From assembly GCA_023231075.1 (NCBI GenBank), contig JALNWC010000206.1, positions 1 to 5,600 on the forward strand: a stretch of 5,600 nt of DNA, in the 5' to 3' direction. The notes under the pieces were generated by a model. It was given only the letters and a program-made list of their open reading frames with translations, was not told the DNA's origin and ran no database searches. Of this stretch, positions 1-4,101 are shown piece by piece; the first letter of the stretch is position 1, and every line of letters begins with the position of its first letter. This DNA comes from Rhodoferax sp. Lineage in GTDB: Bacteria; Pseudomonadota; Gammaproteobacteria; Burkholderiales; Burkholderiaceae_C. The translations under genes and the position numbers were made by a program.

Positions 1-14
1 GGCTGCATCCGTTT

Positions 15-47
15 GGGTGTCAGGAGGGGCGGGCCGGGGGGACCGGG
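15..47 (+). other. G-rich tract, putative G-quadruplex, downstream of pth
   Basis: On the + strand there are G-runs at 15-17, 26-29, 31-33, 36-41 and 45-47. The last four are separated by loops of only 1, 2 and 3 bases, so they fit the usual four-run G-quadruplex pattern. For a minus-strand transcript leaving pth, this is the template strand. The RNA made would be C-rich: about 28 C against 14 G over 57-1 by my count. No gene can be supported in 1-94. The next gene downstream of pth is outside the window; ychF would be a common neighbour, but none of it is visible here. Confidence 0.45.
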
Positions 48-57
48 CTCAGGCTTC

Positions 58-84
58 CCTTGCGCCAGGCATGATGGCGCAAGG
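58..84 (-). terminator. Hairpin after pth, possible 3' end without a U-run
   Basis: A perfect 10-bp inverted repeat (58-67 with 75-84) encloses a 7-base loop and begins 10 bases after the pth stop codon. The stem is GC-rich and should be stable in RNA from either strand. Neither side is followed by a run of T, so it is not a standard intrinsic terminator. It could protect the pth mRNA 3' end, or act with the C-rich downstream stretch in Rho-dependent termination. The hairpin is seen directly; its role is inferred. Confidence 0.5.
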
Positions 85-94
85 CCCAAGCGTA

Positions 95-733
95 TCACGT
101 GGCGCTGGTGGCTGGCGGCTGCGCCGGGGTGGCGGCTGGTCTGGGCTTGCCGGGGCGCGGCGGTTTGCTGGTGTGCACCAGGCGCGTGGCTTGTTCCATG
201 TCACCCGACAAAAATTGGGGCAGGGCCTTGAGGGCGCGGTCAATCGCCTGGTCAATGGCAATGCGGTGGTCGAGCACGGGCTTTTTAAGCACCCAGTGCA
301 GCACCTCAGACTTGTTGCCAGGGTGGCCGATACCCAGGCGCAGCCGCCAGTACTGGTCTGTGCCTAACTGGGCGTGGATGTCGCGCAGGCCATTGTGACC
401 CGCATGGCTGCCACCGAGCTTGAGTTTGGCGTCCCCCGGGGCGATATCAAGATCGTCATGGGCAACCAGGATGTTTTGCGGCGGTATCTTGAAAAAGTTC
501 GCCAGTGCAGCCACCGATTTGCCGCTTAAGTTCATGAAGGTCTGGGGTTCCAGCAGCCAGACCGACTGGCCGTTGATGCTGGTGCGCGCGACCAGACCGT
601 GGTAGCTTTTATCAGCGGTCAAATTCACCTTGAGTTCACGCGCCAGCGCCTCCAGCCACCAGAAACCGGCGTTGTGGCGGGTCTGTTCGTACTCCGGTCC
701 GGGGTTGCCCAGTCCCACAAAAAGTTTGATCAT
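95..733 (-). CDS. pth: Peptidyl-tRNA hydrolase
   Basis: Pth cleaves the ester bond of peptidyl-tRNAs that drop off ribosomes, recycling tRNA in the cytoplasm. The 212-residue product opens with the family's VGLGNPGPEYEQTRHNAGF block. The residues known from the E. coli enzyme are all in register: Asn10, His20, Met67-Asn68 in the TFMNLSG motif, Asp93 in AHDDLD and Asn114 in the GGSHAGHNGLRD block. The core ends near residue 190. The remaining 22 residues are a Pro/Ala/Lys-rich tail, making it longer than the roughly 194 residues of the E. coli protein. The ATG at 733 is chosen because the conserved N-terminus begins exactly there. No Shine-Dalgarno sequence precedes it; a -10-like hexamer lies just upstream instead. 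It follows the rplY terminator, so it probably has its own promoter or depends on readthrough. Confidence 0.97.
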   Translation of the reverse strand: MIKLFVGLGNPGPEYEQTRHNAGFWWLEALARELKVNLTADKSYHGLVARTSINGQSVWLLEPQTFMNLSGKSVAALANFFKIPPQNILVAHDDLDIAPGDAKLKLGGSHAGHNGLRDIHAQLGTDQYWRLRLGIGHPGNKSEVLHWVLKKPVLDHRIAIDQAIDRALKALPQFLSGDMEQATRLVHTSKPPRPGKPRPAATPAQPPATSAT

Positions 734-739
734 GTCGCT

Positions 740-767
740 ATTATCCGAATTGTCGAAAGCGTTGCAG
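740..767 (-). promoter_or_regulatory. Possible pth promoter, placed for a leaderless mRNA
   Basis: Downstream of the rplY terminator, the minus strand carries GATAAT at 745-740, matching five of six bases of the sigma-70 -10 consensus. A weak -35-like CTGCAA (767-762, three of six) sits 16 bases upstream. The -10 box ends only six bases before the pth ATG, so transcription would be expected to begin at or next to the start codon. The poor -35 keeps confidence low. Confidence 0.27.
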
Positions 768-769
768 CT

Positions 770-800
770 AAAAAAAAGGGCTCACCTCGGGTGAGCCCTT
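770..800 (-). terminator. Intrinsic terminator of the rplY transcript
   Basis: Read on the minus strand, an 11-bp perfect stem (AAGGGCTCACC paired with GGTGAGCCCTT, at 800-790 and 786-776) closes a three-base CGA loop. It runs into an uninterrupted run of eight T at 777-770; the first two also serve as the stem's last pairs. It begins 17 bases after the rplY stop codon. This is a textbook Rho-independent terminator. It works for the minus strand only, since the + strand side has just three T. It should end most transcripts arriving from prs-rplY and insulate pth. Confidence 0.93.
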
Positions 801-817
801 TGGATAAGCGCTGAGGC

Positions 818-1468
818 TTATTTCTTGGCTTTGGCGGCTGGTTTTGCAGCCGGTTTGGCTGCAGCAGCGTCAGCAGCCGGTTCGGCAGCAGCGGCTGGTT
901 CGGCGCCGGCCACAGCCACCACGGAAACGACCACCGGGTTTTTGTCGCTGCCATGCTTGACGACCGAGACGCCCTTGGGCATGGCGACTTCAGCGAGGTG
1001 CAGGGACGAGCCTTTCTTCAGGCCGCTCAAGTCCACCTTGATGAACTCTGGCAGGTCGGCAGGCAGGCACAGCACGTCAATTTCGTTGATCACGTGGTTG
1101 GCAATGCAGCCTTCGGATTTGATGGCCGGTGAATTTTCATCGCCAAAGAAGTGCAATGGCACTTTGGCGTGCAGCTTGGTGGTGGCATCAACACGCTGGA
1201 AATCCACGTGAAGAATGAGCTGCTTGAAGGGGTGAGCCTGCACGTCGCGCAACAAAACCGGGCTGCTGGTGTCACCCATTTCCATGGTCAGAACGCTGGA
1301 GTGGAAGGCTTCCTTTTTCAGCGCATGCCACAGGGCGTTGTGATCAATTTCGATGGCCTGGGGGGGCGTCGCGCCACCGTAAACAATACCGGGCGTACGA
1401 CCGGTGATGCGGAGACGGCGGCTCGCACCCGTGCCCTGCTTGGAACGCTCAAAAGCGGTAAATTTCAT
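818..1468 (-). CDS. rplY: Ribosomal protein L25, two-domain TL5/CTC form
   Basis: This protein binds 5S rRNA in the large ribosomal subunit. The 216-residue product has the L25 domain at about residues 1-94, with RRLRITGRTPGIVYGG (17-32) and HVDFQRVD (87-94). The TL5/CTC C-terminal domain follows at about 97-185. E. coli L25 has only the first domain (about 94 residues), so this is the long form also called CTC, named after a Bacillus general-stress protein. Residues 187-216 form a low-complexity Ala/Pro/Lys tail ending AKAKK, probably disordered and basic at its tip. The start at 1468 is supported by a good Shine-Dalgarno sequence and a canonical N-terminus. It lies 92 bases after prs and is probably co-transcribed with it, ending at the terminator at 800-770. 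Confidence 0.96.
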   Translation of the reverse strand: MKFTAFERSKQGTGASRRLRITGRTPGIVYGGATPPQAIEIDHNALWHALKKEAFHSSVLTMEMGDTSSPVLLRDVQAHPFKQLILHVDFQRVDATTKLHAKVPLHFFGDENSPAIKSEGCIANHVINEIDVLCLPADLPEFIKVDLSGLKKGSSLHLAEVAMPKGVSVVKHGSDKNPVVVSVVAVAGAEPAAAAEPAADAAAAKPAAKPAAKAKK

Positions 1469-1473
1469 AAAAA

Positions 1474-1478
1474 CTCCT
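1474..1478 (-). promoter_or_regulatory. Ribosome binding site of rplY
   Basis: AGGAG on the minus strand lies five bases before the rplY ATG. It is the clearest Shine-Dalgarno sequence in the window. By contrast, ispE, lolB and pth have none that I can recognise, and prs has at most a weak one. This suggests stronger independent initiation for the ribosomal protein. Confidence 0.8.
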
Positions 1479-1488
1479 GGAAGGGCCC

Positions 1489-1503
1489 ACCGCGACCAGC
1501 GGT
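1489..1503 (-). other. Small hairpin just upstream of the rplY ribosome binding site
   Basis: Minus-strand ACCGC at 1503-1499 pairs with GCGGT at 1493-1489 around a five-base loop. It lies 10 bases upstream of the AGGAG site. It could influence access of ribosomes to rplY, but a 5-bp stem is easily found by chance in GC-rich DNA. Confidence 0.35.
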
Positions 1504-1513
1504 ACCCTGATTG

Positions 1514-1551
1514 AAAAAGCCGGGCACCTTCAAGGGCGACACCGGCGGCTT
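1514..1551 (-). terminator. Weak terminator or attenuator-like structure between prs and rplY
   Basis: On the minus strand, AAGCCG (1551-1546) pairs with CGGCTT (1522-1517), and five T follow from the end of that arm (1518-1514). Inside the long loop, a second small stem with one bulge forms from 1537-1524. The base begins nine bases after the prs stop codon. It could terminate part of the prs transcript or set the prs:rplY ratio, but the long loop and 6-bp basal stem make it weak. The rest of this 92-base gap holds only the rplY leader. Confidence 0.35.
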
Positions 1552-1560
1552 GAAATCCGA

Positions 1561-2538
1561 TCAGAAAAGGTTTTCCTGATCAGAAAAAAAACTCATCACC
1601 GATTTACCCTTGGCAATGCGCTGGATGGTCTCGCCAATGAGCGGCGCCACACTGAGCTGGCGAATCTTGGGACAGGCCAGGGCCGCAGCTGACAGCGGAA
1701 TGGTGTCGGTAACCACCACTTCGTCGAGTGCCGCACCAGTGGTGATGCGCTCGATGGCCGGACCTGAAAAAATCGGGTGGGTGCAATAGGCGTACACTTT
1801 TTTGGCGCCGCGCTCCTTCAGCACTTCAGCGGCCTTGACCAGGGTGCCTGCGGTGTCGATCATGTCGTCCATGATGACGCAGTTGCGGCCCTCGATTTCA
1901 CCAATCACGTGCATCACTTCACTGACATTGGCCTTGGGGCGGCGCTTGTCGATGATGGCCAGATCGCAGTTCAGTTGCTTGGCCAGCGCGCGGGCACGCA
2001 CCACGCCACCGACGTCGGGCGACACCACGATCAGGTCGTCATAATTTTTTTGCCGCAGGTCGCCGAGCAAGACCGGCGAGGCATAAATGTTGTCAACGGG
2101 AATGTCAAAAAAACCCTGAATCTGGTCGGCGTGCAGGTCCATCGTCAGGACCCGGGCCACGCCCACGGCTTGCAGCATGTTGGCCACCACCTTGGCGGAA
2201 ATCGGCACCCGGCTGGAACGCGGACGGCGGTCTTGTCGCGCATAACCAAAGTAGGGAATCACGGCGCTGATGCGTTCGGCGGAGGCGCGCTTGAGGGCGT
2301 CCACCATGATCAGCAGTTCCATCAGGTTTTCGTTGGTGGGGGCACAGGTGCTTTGCACCACAAAAACGTCGCGCGCACGCACGTTTTGTTTGATTTCGAC
2401 GGTCACTTCGCCATCGGAAAACCGGCCCACCTCGGCATTTCCCAAGCCAATGTGAAGGTAATGCGCAATGTCGTTGGCCAGTGCGGGATTGGCATTGCCT
2501 GTAAAAACCATGAAATCAGGGGTTTGATCGGCTTGCAT
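1561..2538 (-). CDS. prs: Ribose-phosphate pyrophosphokinase (PRPP synthase)
   Basis: Prs transfers pyrophosphate from ATP to ribose-5-phosphate, making PRPP for purine, pyrimidine, histidine, tryptophan and NAD synthesis. The 325-residue product is close to the usual 315 or so. It carries the complete family signature DLHADQIQGFFDIPVD (134-149), the pyrophosphate loop region SPDVGG (173-178), the flexible-loop DKRR with Lys198 and Arg200, and the PRPP-binding VIMDDMIDTAGT (221-232). The N-terminal FTGNANPALA and FSDGE blocks are also typical. The ATG at 2538 is chosen; Met10 is an alternative that would match the shorter E. coli N-terminus, and neither has a strong Shine-Dalgarno sequence. 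It lies 63 bases downstream of tRNA-Gln. The last codons contain a short direct repeat that shapes the ...SDQENLF end. Confidence 0.98.
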   Translation of the reverse strand: MQADQTPDFMVFTGNANPALANDIAHYLHIGLGNAEVGRFSDGEVTVEIKQNVRARDVFVVQSTCAPTNENLMELLIMVDALKRASAERISAVIPYFGYARQDRRPRSSRVPISAKVVANMLQAVGVARVLTMDLHADQIQGFFDIPVDNIYASPVLLGDLRQKNYDDLIVVSPDVGGVVRARALAKQLNCDLAIIDKRRPKANVSEVMHVIGEIEGRNCVIMDDMIDTAGTLVKAAEVLKERGAKKVYAYCTHPIFSGPAIERITTGAALDEVVVTDTIPLSAAALACPKIRQLSVAPLIGETIQRIAKGKSVMSFFSDQENLF

Positions 2539-2601
2539 GGAGATCCCAACTTATGAGTCGCTGTGGAAGTTTCATGTCTCAAGTGGACACGTGTAAAAAT
2601 T
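2539..2601 (-). other. Spacer between tRNA-Gln and prs (prs leader)
   Basis: These 63 bases link the tRNA CCA end to the prs start. They contain the 8-base palindrome ACACGTGT at 2594-2587 and, on the minus strand, TTGAGA at 2582-2577, five of six to a -35 box. No -10 box occurs at normal distance: the best, CATAAG at 2555-2550, is 21 bases away. The only Shine-Dalgarno candidate is a weak GGGAT. I see no convincing promoter or terminator here. Confidence 0.4.
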
Positions 2602-2678
2602 TGGCAGGGGAGGAAGGATTCGAACCTTCGCATGCTGGAATCAAAATCCAGTGCCTTAACCAGCTTGGCGACTCCCCT
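2602..2678 (-). tRNA. tRNA-Gln (anticodon UUG)
   Basis: This 77-base gene includes an encoded CCA. The acceptor arms AGGGGAG and CTCCCCT pair over seven bases, followed by G73 and CCA. The D-arm is GCC/GGC around an 11-base loop. The anticodon stem CTGGA/TCCAG encloses TTTTGAT, giving anticodon TTG, which reads CAA and, by wobble, CAG. The T-arm GAAGG/CCTTC holds the standard TTCGAAT loop. The A1-U72 pair at the top of the acceptor is in keeping with weak first pairs in bacterial tRNA-Gln. It sits 41 bases after ispE and 63 before prs in the same orientation, so it is probably cut out of a longer mRNA by RNase P and other nucleases. No separate promoter is obvious. Confidence 0.97.
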
Positions 2679-2683
2679 ACACG

Positions 2684-2708
2684 GGTGGATCATGCAACAT
2701 GACCCACC
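2684..2708 (-). other. Strong hairpin between ispE and tRNA-Gln
   Basis: In minus-strand RNA, 2708-2698 pairs with 2694-2684 to give an 11-bp stem with one G-U wobble and a three-base UUG loop. It ends only five bases before the mature 5' end of tRNA-Gln. The wobble position would be an A-C mismatch in + strand RNA, so the fold favours the transcribed minus strand. No U-run follows, so it is not an intrinsic terminator. A role in tRNA 5' processing or in stabilising the upstream mRNA 3' end is possible but inferred. Confidence 0.6.
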
Positions 2709-2719
2709 GATAACTCTTG

Positions 2720-3553
2720 CTAAGCAGCCCATCCTTGAAGAGGATGGGTCGCGAGATTGCGGCATTGTCTCACTTGGAAACCGGCGTGATCACCAGCCTC
2801 GAAACTTTCCGCAATCTGCGCAAACACTGAACTTCCGGAGCCTGACATTTTGGCGACCAACCCGCGGTCACTGCACCAGGCAAGTGCCTTCGTGACGGCG
2901 GGGCAAAGCGCCTGTGCGACAGGCTGCAAGTCGTTGTGGCCAAAGCCATATGCGTCTGCAGCGAAGTCCAAAATTATAGCGGTTTTCGTGTCCCTTTTTA
3001 AGTCGGGGTGTGAAAAAATTCTCTGGGTTTGCAAACCTTCGCCGGGTTTGACCACGACGAAGCGGGCAGGCGCCAGCGTGATGGGCGTCATGTGTTCGCC
3101 AATGCCACTGACCCAGGCGTTATGACCGTTTAAAAAGAAGGGGACATCGGCGCCCAGCTGCAGGCCGATTTTCTGGAGTTGCGACAGGCTCAGCCCGAGT
3201 CCCCATAAGCGATTGAGTGCCAACAGGGTCGAGGCGGCGTCCGAGGAACCGCCACCAAGGCCAGCCTGCTCCGGGATGGATTTGGCGATGCCGATATGAA
3301 CCCCATGGCCGGTGCCGCTGAGCGCTTGCAGGGCGCGTGCGGCGCGAACAATCAGGTCGTCGGCGGGCAGCGCCGTCGTCAGGTCCTCCCGGCTGATGGC
3401 GCCGTCTGCGCGCAACTCAAAGTGCAGCGTGTCGCACCAGTCGATCAGCATGAACACCGATTCCAGCAAATGGTAGCCATCGGCGCGGCGGCCGACAAGG
3501 TGTAAAAACAGGTTGAGTTTGGCCGGGGCCGGGATGTCAAACAAGGATTTCAT
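2720..3553 (-). CDS. ispE: 4-diphosphocytidyl-2-C-methyl-D-erythritol kinase
   Basis: IspE phosphorylates the 2-hydroxyl of CDP-methylerythritol with ATP, a middle step of the non-mevalonate (MEP) route to IPP and DMAPP in the cytoplasm. The 277-residue product is of normal family length and belongs to the GHMP kinases. Visible motifs are PAPAKLNLFLH (8-18) with catalytic Lys12, RRADGYHLLESVF (22-34), the ATP-binding glycine loop GLGGGSSDAA (98-107), GADVPFF with catalytic Asp136, and the third GHMP motif MSGSGSSVFA (236-245). The ATG at 3553 fits the usual N-terminus, which starts a few residues before the PAPAKLNL block; no clear Shine-Dalgarno sequence precedes it. It follows lolB by 41 bases, a neighbourhood also seen in enterobacteria. 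A 5-bp hairpin (CCGGC/GCCGG) lies in that gap, too small to interpret. Confidence 0.97.
   Translation of the reverse strand: MKSLFDIPAPAKLNLFLHLVGRRADGYHLLESVFMLIDWCDTLHFELRADGAISREDLTTALPADDLIVRAARALQALSGTGHGVHIGIAKSIPEQAGLGGGSSDAASTLLALNRLWGLGLSLSQLQKIGLQLGADVPFFLNGHNAWVSGIGEHMTPITLAPARFVVVKPGEGLQTQRIFSHPDLKRDTKTAIILDFAADAYGFGHNDLQPVAQALCPAVTKALAWCSDRGLVAKMSGSGSSVFAQIAESFEAGDHAGFQVRQCRNLATHPLQGWAA
2728..2748 (-). other. Hairpin inside the last codons of ispE
   Basis: A perfect 8-bp inverted repeat, CCCATCCT with AGGATGGG, surrounds a five-base loop. It ends eight bases before the ispE stop-codon boundary at 2720. Together with the hairpin at 2708-2684, it makes two stem-loops in tandem across the ispE end and the spacer to tRNA-Gln. 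No U-run follows. Coding constraint may account for part of it. Confidence 0.5.
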
Positions 3554-3594
3554 CTGGACGCGGTTGATTGGGCTCCGGCACGCCAGGCCGGTGT

Positions 3595-4101
3595 TCAGGG
3601 TTCAAGGACAATACGAATTTCTGCGCCGGGCGGGGGGCTGGTGCGTCGGGCGGTAATTTTGCCATTGCCAAATTGGGACTGGTCTACTTCCCAGCCATCC
3701 AGGCTCACCGGGTCGCCGGCCAGCCAGGCAAACAGCGCGGTCACCGGCACCGGCGTGCCGAGCACGCGTTCGATCAAGTCGGCGATGTTGGCGAAGTGTC
3801 GGGTCTCGGCACCAGATTGCAGTTGCGCCTGCCCGGGAGTCCAGACAATGGACGCCGCGGTGCTGCCCAGGGGGGTGTAAAAGTACAAGTCCCCCTGGCG
3901 GGGCCCACCTTGCAGTTCAAAAGTTGAGGAAAACGCCTGCGGACCCAGCGATGGACTGGCTTCAACCCGCACCGACATGCGCCCGCTCCAGCGTGCTGCC
4001 GCAGAGGCTGTCTCCTCAGGCATGCGGCCGGGTGCCGCGCAGCCTGCCAGGGCCAGCAGCAAGCACAAGCCGGGCAACGATGCAGCCAGGCGTCTGTTCA
4101 C
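3595..4101 (-). CDS. lolB: Outer-membrane lipoprotein receptor LolB
   Basis: LolB is itself a lipoprotein. It receives lipoproteins from the periplasmic carrier LolA and inserts them into the inner leaflet of the outer membrane. The 168-residue product has a signal peptide with Arg3-Arg4, a hydrophobic stretch at 8-19 and lipobox LAGC, with lipidation at Cys21. Residue 22 is Ala, not the Asp that retains lipoproteins in the inner membrane. Family hallmarks are WSGRMSV (38-44), YTPLGST (75-81, like NPLGST in E. coli) and GTPVPVTALFAWLAG (115-129). It is shorter than the roughly 207 residues of the E. coli precursor, mostly at the C-terminus. The start codon is GTG at 4101. It overlaps the TPR gene's TGA in the four bases GTGA and lacks a clear Shine-Dalgarno sequence, suggesting translational coupling. 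Confidence 0.93.
   Translation of the reverse strand: MNRRLAASLPGLCLLLALAGCAAPGRMPEETASAAARWSGRMSVRVEASPSLGPQAFSSTFELQGGPRQGDLYFYTPLGSTAASIVWTPGQAQLQSGAETRHFANIADLIERVLGTPVPVTALFAWLAGDPVSLDGWEVDQSQFGNGKITARRTSPPPGAEIRIVLEP

Noticed and set aside
17..398. Overlapping + strand open frames at the left edge, opposite pth
   Set aside because: They are shadows of pth in GC-rich DNA, without a ribosome site or family resemblance. A convergent gene tail in 1-94 cannot be supported either.
1559..1581. Hairpin over the prs stop codon as a terminator
   Set aside because: The T-run lies before the hairpin in the direction of transcription, not after it, and the stem has a bulge and almost no loop.
1777..2556. 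Long + strand open frame (259 codons) opposite prs
   Set aside because: It is antisense to a fully conserved prs. Its translation is rich in His, Gly and Val with no recognisable motif, as expected from the complement of a GC-rich gene.
2550..2582. Promoter for prs from TTGAGA (2582-2577)
   Set aside because: No -10 box lies at 16-18 bases; the best candidate, CATAAG, is 21 bases away.
2602..2678. tRNA-Gln as an integration (att) site
   Set aside because: No integrase, no repeated tRNA 3' end and no foreign-looking DNA is present; both flanks are conserved housekeeping genes.
2754..2817. Nine-base inverted repeat AGATTGCGG / CCGCAATCT in ispE
   Set aside because: The arms are 46 bases apart inside coding sequence, and a match of this length is plausible by chance.
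3628..3653. Second G-quadruplex candidate in the lolB 3' region
   Set aside because: Only three G-runs of three or more are separated by loops; the others are pairs, so it does not meet the usual pattern.
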